From: Oscillospiraceae bacterium
GTDB lineage: Bacteria > Bacillota > Clostridia > Oscillospirales > Oscillospiraceae
Assembly: GCA_016293865.1 (NCBI GenBank)
Contig: JAEDDG010000005.1
Span: 21,768-85,767 of the forward strand
Direction: 5' to 3'
DNA: 64,000 nt
Positions 8,729-16,034 of this stretch are shown here, piece after piece. The notes beneath the pieces are model-generated. The model was not told where the DNA came from and did not search any database. It was given only the letters and a program-made list of their open reading frames with translations. The first letter of the stretch is position 1. Each line of letters begins with the position of its first letter. Both the position numbers and the translations under genes were made by a program.

Positions 8729-10306
8729 TTATTTCACATCTGACTGTTCATCACCCAGCGCAGTGGATGCATGAACGACAACAGTTCTGTCGTAGCAGGC
8801 AAACATTTCGTCCACAGCCTTCCGGTCCGGCTTCGCCGTCAGGACGCTGACGATCGGAACAATAACCAGTCCGCAGACCATGGCCAGAACACCGGCATTG
8901 ATCGGCGAAGTGAAGAACGCGCTGATGAACACCTTGCCTGTAAAGTTGCAGTACATGTCGGCACACATAATGCCCACGCCGGCAATAAAGCTGACCCAGA
9001 CAGCGGACTTTGTGGTGCGCTTCCAGTACAGGCCGTACAGGAACGGAGCCAGAAATGCGCCGGCCAGCGCGCCCCAGGAAATGCCCATCAGCTGTGCAAT
9101 GAAGGTGACGGAGGACTTGGCCTGCACGATGGCGATCACAGAAGACACAGCGATAAAGAACACAACCAGCAGACGAATGATCAGTATCTTTTTCTTTTCG
9201 TCCATCTCATTTTTGCACGCGGGAACGATTACGTCAAGAGTCAATGTGGATCCGGAAGTCAGCACCAGCGAAGAAAGCGTGGACATGGAAGCCGAAAGAA
9301 CAAGAATCACCACAACGCCGATCAGAATATCCGGCAGATTGGAGATCATCTGCGGGATGATGCTGTCATAAATGGGCGTGCCGTTTGCGGCAAACTCAAT
9401 GCTGTCCGCATACAGACGGCCAAAGCCGCCCAGGAAGTAGCAGCCGCCGGCAACGACGATGGCAAAGAAGGTGGAAATAATTGTGCCTTTGTGAATGGAC
9501 TTCTCGCTCTTGATCGCATAGAACTTGCCGACCATCTGCGGCAGGCCCCAGGTGCCCAGGCTTGTCAGAAGCACAACGCCCAGCAGCTGCAGGGGCTGCG
9601 GGCCCAGGAATGAAGTGAACGCGCCGCTGAGACCCGGATTGGTTTCCGCGGGGATCTGGGACAGCGTATTCATGGCCTCACCAAAGCCGCCGTTGGAGTT
9701 CAGCACCGCGCCGATCACAGCCACAATGCCCACCAGCATAATCATACCCTGGATAAAATCATTGATGGCCGTGGCCATGTAGCCGCCCAGCAGGACATAA
9801 ACGCCGGTCAGCACAGCCATGGCAATCACGCACCATACATAGTCGATGCCGAACGCCATTTCAAACAGCCTGGACAGGCCGTTGTACAGCGATGCGGTAT
9901 AGGGAATCAGGAATACAAAGATAATTGCAGACGCCGCAATTTTGATGGCGGGCGACGCAAACCGCTTGCCGAAAAACTCCGGCATCGTCGCGCTGTCCAG
10001 ATGCTGGGTCATCAGACGCGTCCGGCGCCCCAGAATCACCCAGGCCAGAAGAGAGCCAATAAATGCGTTTCCAAGGCCGATCCAGGTTGCGGAAACACCG
10101 TATTTCCAACCGAACTGGCCGGCATATCCGATGAAAATAACCGCCGAGAAGTAGGACGTGCCGTACGCAAAAGCCGTCAGCCAGGGACCTACGCTGCGTC
10201 CGCCCAGCACAAAGCCGTTGACGTCGCGCGACACTCTGCGGCAATACACACCGACGCCGATCATTACCGCGAAAAAGATCAGCAGAACCACAATTTTAAC
10301 GACCAT
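8729..10306 (-). CDS. Sodium:solute symporter (SSS family)
   Basis: Integral membrane transporter of the SSS/SLC5 family, with about 13 hydrophobic segments over 525 residues. GGRSVGPWLTAFAYGTSYFSAV near residues 35-56 is the family's first core helix with the Na+-site region, and GGYMATAINDFIQG is the typical later motif. The substrate class is not fixed by sequence; the family includes proline, pantothenate and organic-acid carriers. Its place as first gene after a Tyr/Phe leader-peptide attenuator, and before an aryl-acid CoA ligase, points to an aromatic acid or aromatic amino acid. The ATG is preceded by GGGTGAGG. The leader terminator ends only about 25 bases upstream, so its formation would silence the whole operon. 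Confidence 0.9.
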   Translation of the reverse strand: MVVKIVVLLIFFAVMIGVGVYCRRVSRDVNGFVLGGRSVGPWLTAFAYGTSYFSAVIFIGYAGQFGWKYGVSATWIGLGNAFIGSLLAWVILGRRTRLMTQHLDSATMPEFFGKRFASPAIKIAASAIIFVFLIPYTASLYNGLSRLFEMAFGIDYVWCVIAMAVLTGVYVLLGGYMATAINDFIQGMIMLVGIVAVIGAVLNSNGGFGEAMNTLSQIPAETNPGLSGAFTSFLGPQPLQLLGVVLLTSLGTWGLPQMVGKFYAIKSEKSIHKGTIISTFFAIVVAGGCYFLGGFGRLYADSIEFAANGTPIYDSIIPQMISNLPDILIGVVVILVLSASMSTLSSLVLTSGSTLTLDVIVPACKNEMDEKKKILIIRLLVVFFIAVSSVIAIVQAKSSVTFIAQLMGISWGALAGAFLAPFLYGLYWKRTTKSAVWVSFIAGVGIMCADMYCNFTGKVFISAFFTSPINAGVLAMVCGLVIVPIVSVLTAKPDRKAVDEMFACYDRTVVVHASTALGDEQSDVK

Positions 10307-10321
10307 TTTTCCTCACCCTTT

Positions 10322-10359
10322 CAAAAATAAAAACCGCACAGAACGTGATTCTGTGCGGT
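10322..10359 (-). terminator. Leader terminator (attenuator) before the symporter gene
   Basis: A perfect 11-bp stem (10333-10343 with 10349-10359) and a 5-base loop are followed on the minus strand by TTTTTATTTTT. It lies between the leader peptide and the first structural gene, so it acts as a conditional terminator. Its 5' arm plus loop (10345-10356) can instead pair with the upstream segment at 10405-10415. Confidence 0.9.
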
Positions 10360-10404
10360 CAGCCTACAAAACTCTTGGTCTCCGTGTTTCTTGCTCCGTC
10401 TGCA

Positions 10405-10446
10405 GCACAAATCACTTTTACTTTTTGAACCGGGTAAAGTAAAAGT
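10405..10446 (-). promoter_or_regulatory. Leader hairpin and antiterminator strand
   Basis: A perfect 11-bp inverted repeat (10414-10424 with 10436-10446) covers the Tyr/Phe codons and the end of the leader reading frame. It can act as a pause or protector hairpin. Directly after it, the RNA of 10415-10405 (GUGAUUUGUGC) can pair with GCACAGAAUCAC of the terminator 5' arm and loop: 11 pairs with one bulged G. This gives mutually exclusive terminator and antiterminator folds. Confidence 0.8.
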
Positions 10447-10483
10447 AATAGGCGTATGCATAATAGCAAGCGTTCTTTTTCAT
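10418..10483 (-). CDS. Tyr/Phe-rich leader peptide of the symporter operon
   Basis: A 21-codon reading frame starting at ATG 10483. After a short MKKNA start, the core CYYAYAYYFYF holds six Tyr codons (TAT and TAC) and two Phe codons within ten positions. The frame ends in a short basic tail with a third Phe and a TAA stop. An AGGAG site lies 14 bases before the ATG, which is long but usable. The stop codon falls inside the 3' arm of the leader hairpin, next to the antiterminator strand. A ribosome that finishes the peptide would cover that strand and allow termination. A ribosome stalled on uncharged tRNA-Tyr or tRNA-Phe would leave it free. The composition and placement resemble pheL/pheM-type peptides of enterobacteria, but the sequence is different. 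Confidence 0.85.
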   Translation of the reverse strand: MKKNACYYAYAYYFYFTRFKK

Positions 10484-10518
10484 TTTACCGATTTAGTCTC
10501 CTAAAGAAGTATGGTATA

Positions 10519-10547
10519 AGCATACACGATTTGTCCGCATCTGTCAA
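10519..10547 (-). promoter_or_regulatory. Promoter of the attenuated symporter operon
   Basis: A perfect TTGACA (10542-10547) is followed by a 17-base spacer and TATGCT (10519-10524). Transcription would start near 10512, about 30 bases before the leader-peptide ATG. Confidence 0.82.
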
Positions 10548-10601
10548 CCGGTAATCTCGACAAAATCCATGTTTTTTCATTTTCACCATGGAGTGCGGCG
10601 G

Positions 10602-10639
10602 CAAAAAAGCTGCGGGAAGGAAGAATTCCTCCCGCAGCT
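10602..10639 (-). terminator. Terminator of the ceramidase-like gene pair
   Basis: A stem of about 14 bp with one bulge (10608-10622 with 10626-10639) is followed by six T on the minus strand, 55 bases after the stop codon of the second paralogue. Confidence 0.85.
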
Positions 10640-10694
10640 CTGATGCTGTATTGCAGCTGACGCAGCCTGTCAGTATCCGGCAGACTGCTGCAGA

Positions 10695-12020
10695 TTATGC
10701 CTTGCTGACGGCGGTGACGGCTTTGCCGCATGCCTCAATCAACACGCCTGCAGCGCCCTTGGAGAAGGTGGACTCCTGCGCCTCGTAACACACTCTGTCA
10801 TATGCCTCGTCTGTGCAGACATAGCCCAGTGTACCGCCGTTGGACAGAGAGCAGATCAGCGTCAGTTCAAAAGGAGACGCTTCCTTGACGGCCTGGCTGA
10901 CCGCGACAAAGTTCTCCGTACCGATACCGACCAGCACGCAGCCGCCCAGACGCAGCGCATAGCACTCCACAGGGACCTCACGCGCCAGGACAGCGGCGGC
11001 ATTGGGTCCTGCCAGAGAGGCCGTAAAGCCCTCGACAAAGATGGCGCCTTCCATAACGGATTCCACAGCGCGGCACTCGGAATACGGCGCGCCTGCATCG
11101 ACAAGCGCCTTGTACTTTGCCCGCAGCTCATCCAGGTTTTTCTTGGCCTCCTCATGGGAGGGGAAGGTTTTGAGCGGCAGATAAGCCGGCTCGGAAGCAC
11201 AGGCAATCACCGGATCGTCATCCCAGTGCAGGTTGGCCAGCGCCTTCTCCGCCTCTTCAGCGATGGCAACGCCGATGCGCTTTGCTTCGTCATAGTTCTG
11301 CGCAGTGCGGAAGAACCGGGTGGACTGGTCGCCGGAGGAGCCCATCTGGAAACCAAATACCATAAACGGATAGAGATTGTTCAGGTATTTGCGGATATAG
11401 CCGGGGAAATCTGCAGTGTAGAAGAAATTATGGTCATGCAGAACCGTGGGATGCATGGAGTAGTTGACCATGCAGCCGCGCAGCTCACCGGCCTTGTCCT
11501 TGATGGCCACAACGCCCACGGAGGGATCGCACGGGCCGTTTTCAGGATCATGGCGGTTGCCGCCCACGCCCTTTTCCTTGCCGCATGTGCCGGAGCCCCA
11601 GCCCAAAACAGCGTCAAAGGTGTTGGTGGAGGCCTCAATTGCCGCCTCCAGCAGCAGATCGCGGATGCGGTCATTGTTCTCCGGCTCAACTTCGCCGAGC
11701 TTGTCAAAATCGCCCCAGCTCTCGCCGCCGGTCATCGGGCCGGAGTGGGTATGGGTGCAGCAGACACAGACGTTCTGCCGGGGAATGCCGGTATGCTTTT
11801 CAATGACCATCCGCAGCTCATTGGCGCGGTCCTTGGTCAGAGAGATCAGGTCACAGGTGAAAAACAGCGCACGCGTGCCCTTGTTTTCAAAATAATAGGC
11901 GGAGCCGTACAGCGGATCGCGGGCCATCAGGCCGCTGCGTCCGGGAGGATCCGGATAACCGCACAGGCGGGTCTTCACGAGCGGAGTCAGGTTACGGATT
12001 GCAACGCCGGCCTTCAGCAT
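10695..12020 (-). CDS. Neutral/alkaline ceramidase N-terminal domain family protein (copy 2)
   Basis: A 441-residue member of the neutral/alkaline non-lysosomal ceramidase N-terminal domain family (PF04734-like). THTHSGP near residue 89 is the metal-binding motif. GGNRHDPENGPCDP and SMHPTVLHDHN carry further His and Asp residues placed as in zinc amidases. It has no signal peptide and lacks the C-terminal beta domain of true ceramidases, so it is probably cytosolic and may hydrolyse another amide. It follows a second copy of the same length after 54 bases and is the distal gene of a two-gene operon. The two copies share most motifs but differ clearly in the last third. The real substrate is unknown. 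Confidence 0.78.
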   Translation of the reverse strand: MLKAGVAIRNLTPLVKTRLCGYPDPPGRSGLMARDPLYGSAYYFENKGTRALFFTCDLISLTKDRANELRMVIEKHTGIPRQNVCVCCTHTHSGPMTGGESWGDFDKLGEVEPENNDRIRDLLLEAAIEASTNTFDAVLGWGSGTCGKEKGVGGNRHDPENGPCDPSVGVVAIKDKAGELRGCMVNYSMHPTVLHDHNFFYTADFPGYIRKYLNNLYPFMVFGFQMGSSGDQSTRFFRTAQNYDEAKRIGVAIAEEAEKALANLHWDDDPVIACASEPAYLPLKTFPSHEEAKKNLDELRAKYKALVDAGAPYSECRAVESVMEGAIFVEGFTASLAGPNAAAVLAREVPVECYALRLGGCVLVGIGTENFVAVSQAVKEASPFELTLICSLSNGGTLGYVCTDEAYDRVCYEAQESTFSKGAAGVLIEACGKAVTAVSKA

Positions 12021-12074
12021 AAAGAATCATCCTTTCCAAATTCAGCGTGCGCCGCACGGCGCCCGCAGACAGAT

Positions 12075-13391
12075 TTATTTTACGCGGTTGACAGCCTCAA
12101 TGGCACCGTCAGCCAGAGCCTTGGCAGCGCCCTTTGCAAACGTGGACGCCTGAGCTTCATAGCAGAATTTATCGTAAGATTCGTCCGTGCAGACATAACC
12201 GGTGGTGCAGCCGTTGGTCAGAGATGCCAGCATGGTCACTTCAAAGGGAGAAGCGGCCTTCAGCGCCTGGGACACGGCGATAAAGTTCTCGCAGCCCACG
12301 CCGACAATGCAGCACTGGCCCACGCGCATGGCATGGCACTCAATAGGCACCTGACGGCCGAGGATCGCATCTGCGCCGGCCTTCTCCAGGGAGCGGGTAA
12401 AGCCTTCCATGAACACGGAGCCTTCCAGCACGGACTGCGCAGCGCGGGTCTTGGAATAGGGCGCGTTGGCCGCAACCAGATCGTCGTAGATTTTCTGTGC
12501 TTCCGCCAGCTTTGCGGCGGCCTCGTCATGGGTCGGGAAGCTCTTGATCGGCGGCGTGACAAACACGGAGGCGCTCTTCAGCTCCGCCTCGGTCACATAT
12601 TTCATCTGATTCAGAACCTCAAGCGCCACGGTGCCGATGGCAGAGCCGATGCGCTTTGCCTCGTCGTAATTCTGTGCGGTGCGGAAGAAACGGGTGGACT
12701 GGTCGCCGGAGGAGCCCATCTGGAAGCCGAAAATCATAAACGGATAGACGTCGTTGAGCGTCTCACGGATGTAGCAGGGGAAGTCCGCCGTGTAGAAGAA
12801 ATTGTGCGCGTGCAGGACCGTGGGGTGCATGGAATAGTTGACCATGCAGCCGCGCAGCTCGTCGTTCATGTCCTTGATGGCCAGAACGCTGACGCTGGGA
12901 TCGCAGGGGCCGTCCGGATCGTGACGGTTGCCGCCGACGCCGTGCTCCTTGCCGCAGATGCCGACGCCCCAGCCGATTTTCGCATCAAACGCATTGGCAA
13001 CGGCTTCCTTGGCTGCCGCCAGCATCAGATCGCGCATGCGGTCGTTGTTTGCAGGCTCAACCTCGTTGAGGTACTCAAAATTTTCCCAGATATTGCCGCC
13101 GGTGGTCGGACCGGAATGGGTATGCGTGCAGGAAACGGCAACGTTGGCGCGGGGAATGCCGGTATGCTTCTCCACCAGCATGCGCAGTTCGTTGGCGCGG
13201 TCCTTTGTCATATTGATGACATCAGTTGTAAAAAACATCATGCGCTCGGTATCGTTTTCAAAATAATACGCGGAGGCATAGAGCGGATCGTGAGCGATCA
13301 GCGCGCTGCGGTCAGCCGGGTCCGGATAGCCGCAGGTCAGGGTTCTTCCCATCGGTGTAATGTCGCGGATTGCGACGCCTGCCTTAAGCAT
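12075..13391 (-). CDS. Neutral/alkaline ceramidase N-terminal domain family protein (copy 1)
   Basis: First gene of a tandem pair of paralogues. It has THTHSGP, GGNRHDPDGPCDP, SMHPTVLHAHN and GSSGDQSTRFFRTAQNYDEA, the last shared almost exactly with its neighbour. It has no signal peptide or membrane segment. I chose the third in-frame ATG (13391): it gives the same MLKAGVAIR start as the paralogue and has AAAGGA at about ten bases, while the two earlier ATGs are too close to that site. A duplication followed by divergence is the simplest origin, and both copies look intact. The hydrolytic activity is inferred from the family; a sphingolipid substrate is not demonstrated. Confidence 0.78.
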   Translation of the reverse strand: MLKAGVAIRDITPMGRTLTCGYPDPADRSALIAHDPLYASAYYFENDTERMMFFTTDVINMTKDRANELRMLVEKHTGIPRANVAVSCTHTHSGPTTGGNIWENFEYLNEVEPANNDRMRDLMLAAAKEAVANAFDAKIGWGVGICGKEHGVGGNRHDPDGPCDPSVSVLAIKDMNDELRGCMVNYSMHPTVLHAHNFFYTADFPCYIRETLNDVYPFMIFGFQMGSSGDQSTRFFRTAQNYDEAKRIGSAIGTVALEVLNQMKYVTEAELKSASVFVTPPIKSFPTHDEAAAKLAEAQKIYDDLVAANAPYSKTRAAQSVLEGSVFMEGFTRSLEKAGADAILGRQVPIECHAMRVGQCCIVGVGCENFIAVSQALKAASPFEVTMLASLTNGCTTGYVCTDESYDKFCYEAQASTFAKGAAKALADGAIEAVNRVK

Positions 13392-13513
13392 GAACATCAT
13401 TTCCTTTCAGTCGCATTTTGGCGTCCGGAACTGCGCGCTCCCCTCTCTTGCTGCGGGCCGGAAAGAAACTTTCGCAATTGAAAGGCATACGCCCCGGACT
13501 CTTTTTCGAAATG

Positions 13514-13522
13514 AGTATATCA
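13514..13522 (-). promoter_or_regulatory. Extended -10 promoter candidate for the ceramidase-like pair
   Basis: TGATATACT on the minus strand is a TGnTATAAT-type extended -10, about 120 bases before the start codon. No good -35 is present. Confidence 0.4.
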
Positions 13523-13611
13523 CAACAAAACAGCAAATGAAAGTGTTACTTTTACCGAAGATCGCTGTTTTTTCCTGTCTGAATGCTTGATTTTGCCTTT
13601 CACTTTTGAAA

Positions 13612-13642
13612 CAAAAACCCGCGCCGTATCAAACGGCGCGGG
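13612..13642 (-). terminator. Terminator of gdhA
   Basis: A 10-bp GC-rich stem (13618-13627 with 13633-13642) with a 5-base loop is followed by TTTTTGTTT on the minus strand. Confidence 0.9.
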
Positions 13643-13669
13643 CTGAAATCAGATGAACTGCGGCGCGTT

Positions 13670-15004
13670 TCAGCAAATCCCCTGTGCGAGCATTGCATCC
13701 GCCACTTTTTCAAAACCGGCAATGTTGGCGCCGGCCACATAGTCGCCCTCCAGACCGTATTTGCGTGCGGCCTCGTCGGCATTGTGGAAAATATTGACCA
13801 TGATGTTCTGCAGGCGGCTGTCCACACGCTCGAAGGACCAGGAAAGCCGTTCGCTGTTCTGGCTCATCTCCAGTGCGGAGGTGGCCACGCCGCCGGCGTT
13901 GGATGCCTTGCCCGGCGCAAAGAGCACATGATTGGCCTGCAGATACCGGGTCGCCTCCAGCGTGGTCGGCATATTGGCGCCCTCGGCTACCGCAATGCAG
14001 CCGTTGGCCGCAAGCATCTTCGCGTCGTCCAGCAAAAGCTCGTTCTGGGTGGCGCAAGGCAGCGCGATATCGCACCTGACGCTCCAGACGCCGCGGCCCT
14101 CATGATACTGTGCATTGGCACGCGCCCTGGCATACTCGGTCAGGCGTGCGCGCCGGACTTCCTTGACCTCTTTCAGCAAATTCACATCAATGCCGTCCGG
14201 ATCATAAACCCAGCCGGTGGAATCAGACACCGTCACCGGCTTTGCGCCCAGCTGAATGGCTTTTTCACAGGCGTAAATCGCCACATTGCCTGCGCCGGAA
14301 ACGGCAATGGTTTTCCCTTCCAGCTCATGGCCGTTGCACTTGAGCATTTCTTCCGTCAGATAGAGAAGGCCGTAGCCCGTCGCTTCGGTTCTGGCCAGCG
14401 AGCCGCCGTAGGACAGCCCCTTTCCAGTCAGCACGCCTTCGTACACGCCGCGGATCCGCTTGTACTGGCCGAACATATAGCCGATTTCCCGGGCGCCCGT
14501 GCCGATGTCACCGGCAGGCACGTCGGCGTCGGCGCCGATGTATTTGCAAAGCTCCGTCATAAAACTCTGGCAGAAATTCATGACTTCACGGTCGCTCTTG
14601 CCCTTGGGGTCAAAATCGCTGCCGCCCTTGCCGCCGCCGATGGGCAGCCCTGTCAGGGAATTTTTGAAGATCTGCTCAAAGCCCAGAAACTTGATGATTC
14701 CGAGATTAACGGACGGATGCAGGCGCAGGCCGCCCTTGTAGGGTCCGATGGCTGAGTTGAACTGAACTCTGTACCCGATATTCACGTGCACTTTCCCCTG
14801 ATCGTCAATCCAGGGCACACGGAATTTGATCTGACGCTCCGGCTCACACAGACGTTCCAGCAGCGCCTGGCTCCTGTACTTTTCCTCATTTGCCTCGATA
14901 ACCGGGCGGAGGGAGTTCAGGACCTCGTCCACAGCCTGCAGAAATTCCGGCTCTGCCGCGTTCTTTTTTCTGACTTGTTCGAGCACTTCATCAACATATG
15001 CCAT
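13670..15004 (-). CDS. gdhA: Glutamate dehydrogenase (hexameric, NADP type likely)
   Basis: Interconverts 2-oxoglutarate plus ammonia and glutamate in the cytosol. GGGKGGSDFDPKGKSD holds the catalytic Lys region, VPAGDIGTGAREIGYM holds the catalytic Asp, and AVSGAGNVAIYACEKA is the Rossmann dinucleotide fold. The length of 444 residues is typical of the hexameric small-GDH group that most often uses NADP(H). Start 15004 (MAYVDEVLE) was chosen over an upstream in-frame ATG because AAAGGTG lies eight bases before it and the length then fits the family. The gene has a good promoter at 15086-15114, and two matched palindromes lie upstream of that promoter. It is monocistronic. Confidence 0.97.
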   Translation of the reverse strand: MAYVDEVLEQVRKKNAAEPEFLQAVDEVLNSLRPVIEANEEKYRSQALLERLCEPERQIKFRVPWIDDQGKVHVNIGYRVQFNSAIGPYKGGLRLHPSVNLGIIKFLGFEQIFKNSLTGLPIGGGKGGSDFDPKGKSDREVMNFCQSFMTELCKYIGADADVPAGDIGTGAREIGYMFGQYKRIRGVYEGVLTGKGLSYGGSLARTEATGYGLLYLTEEMLKCNGHELEGKTIAVSGAGNVAIYACEKAIQLGAKPVTVSDSTGWVYDPDGIDVNLLKEVKEVRRARLTEYARARANAQYHEGRGVWSVRCDIALPCATQNELLLDDAKMLAANGCIAVAEGANMPTTLEATRYLQANHVLFAPGKASNAGGVATSALEMSQNSERLSWSFERVDSRLQNIMVNIFHNADEAARKYGLEGDYVAGANIAGFEKVADAMLAQGIC

Positions 15005-15085
15005 CTGAATCACACCTTTACAGAAGATTTCCTGCCGTCTGCAGAACCGGCGCTCAAGCGCCGTTCCGTTCTCAACGACGCCCCG

Positions 15086-15114
15086 ATTATAACACCGTTT
15101 TGCATGCATCACAA
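15086..15114 (-). promoter_or_regulatory. Promoter of gdhA
   Basis: TTGTGA (15109-15114), a 17-base spacer and a perfect TATAAT (15086-15091). The leader carries a stable stem around 15040-15064 (GGCGC and GCGCC arms). Confidence 0.75.
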
Positions 15115-15122
15115 TACGTTAA

Positions 15123-15199
15123 TTGCATTTTATGCAAATTTCATTATTAATAACAAGCTGATATGAAATTTTTCTATTTTTATTGTGCATTTATTGCAC
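15123..15199. repeat. Pair of TGCA-type palindromes upstream of gdhA
   Basis: TTGCATTTTATGCAA (15123-15137) and GTGCATTTATTGCAC (15185-15199) are similar 15-base palindromes whose centres are 62 bases apart, close to six helical turns. A related TGCATGCA lies inside the promoter spacer (15101-15108). They look like operator sites for a dimeric regulator. Confidence 0.45.
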
Positions 15200-15214
15200 T
15201 CTAAAAAAAGCAAC

Positions 15215-15256
15215 AAAATCCCACATGGCCATTCATTGCCGGTCATGTGGGATTTT
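15215..15256 (-). terminator. Terminator of the SGNH hydrolase gene
   Basis: A 13-bp stem (15215-15227 with 15244-15256) and a 16-base loop are followed on the minus strand by T-rich sequence. Confidence 0.75.
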
Positions 15257-15299
15257 GAAAATCTGTTTGAATTGTTGAGAACGTTTTCTTTGGATCCGG

Positions 15300-15968
15300 T
15301 CAGAGGCTTTCAAGAAAGCGGCCGATTCTGTCCGCAAGAATCCGGTGTCCGGCGTCGTTCGGATGCAGGCCGTCCGGCATATACCGTTCACGCAGTACCG
15401 GAACCTCCTGCTGGAAGCCGCCGGCCGCATATAAATCGAGCAGCGCAACAGAATAATACTCGGCCACCCGGCGGATGATATTGACATAGTCCCGCAGAGG
15501 TCTGCCCTCCCATGATTTCTGTCCGTCCCCGTGCGGGTTGTCCTCATCCAGACGGTGCAGCGGCGTTGCAAAGACAATCCGCCCATCCGGGTACCGCTCA
15601 ATCAGGCTGCGCATCAGGTAATGACAGGCGCCGTAAAATGTCTCCGGCGTCCGGTCCTCAAACCGGCCGATAAACGCCGTGCCGTGGCCGTAGTCGTTGG
15701 TTCCGCCCAAAACAACGACGATATCCGCCTCCGGATCCATTTCATGGCAGCGCATACAGAAATCCCGGTCGTACAGGTTGTCTGTAACCACCTGCTGACG
15801 TGCAATGCGCGAACCGCAGACGCCGTAATTGTTCGCCCGCTTCAGTCCGTATTTTTCAGCGATCAAATGGCTGTACCGCTTTTCCTGCGCACCCTCGAAA
15901 TCCGACGTTCCATAGCCCTCCGTGATACTGTCGCCCAGGAAATTGATGATTTTGCCTTCCAGTTTCAT
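15300..15968 (-). CDS. SGNH/GDSL-type hydrolase
   Basis: Small cytosolic esterase or lipase-fold hydrolase. It has the nucleophile block FLGDSITEGYGT (Ser14), the oxyanion Gly in block II (GVCGSR), block III GGTNDYG, and the Asp-His pair in DGLHPNDAGH near the C-terminus, so all four SGNH blocks are intact. The length of 222 residues is normal and there is no signal peptide. It lies 66 bases downstream of the metallo-hydrolase gene on the same strand and shares its terminator, so the two may be one transcript. Family members remove acyl or acetyl groups from sugars or lipids; the substrate cannot be assigned. Confidence 0.85.
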   Translation of the reverse strand: MKLEGKIINFLGDSITEGYGTSDFEGAQEKRYSHLIAEKYGLKRANNYGVCGSRIARQQVVTDNLYDRDFCMRCHEMDPEADIVVVLGGTNDYGHGTAFIGRFEDRTPETFYGACHYLMRSLIERYPDGRIVFATPLHRLDEDNPHGDGQKSWEGRPLRDYVNIIRRVAEYYSVALLDLYAAGGFQQEVPVLRERYMPDGLHPNDAGHRILADRIGRFLESL

Positions 15969-16034
15969 AAACTCCCCGCTTTCCCGGCGGGCCTGCCGCC
16001 GTAAAATCCGAATCTCTGTCTTCTGCCGTGCATC

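Noticed and set aside
7143..8774. 543-codon plus-strand frame over the paaK-like gene
   Set aside because: Shadow of a well-supported gene; no homology-like motifs and no ribosome site.
10307..10560. T-box or riboswitch as the leader of the symporter operon
   Set aside because: No T-box AGGGTGGNACCGCG-type sequence is seen; the leader encodes a peptide with aromatic codons instead.
11154..13481. 775-codon plus-strand open frame across both ceramidase-like genes
   Set aside because: It spans two genes and their gap on the opposite strand; its internal repeat merely mirrors the paralogue duplication.
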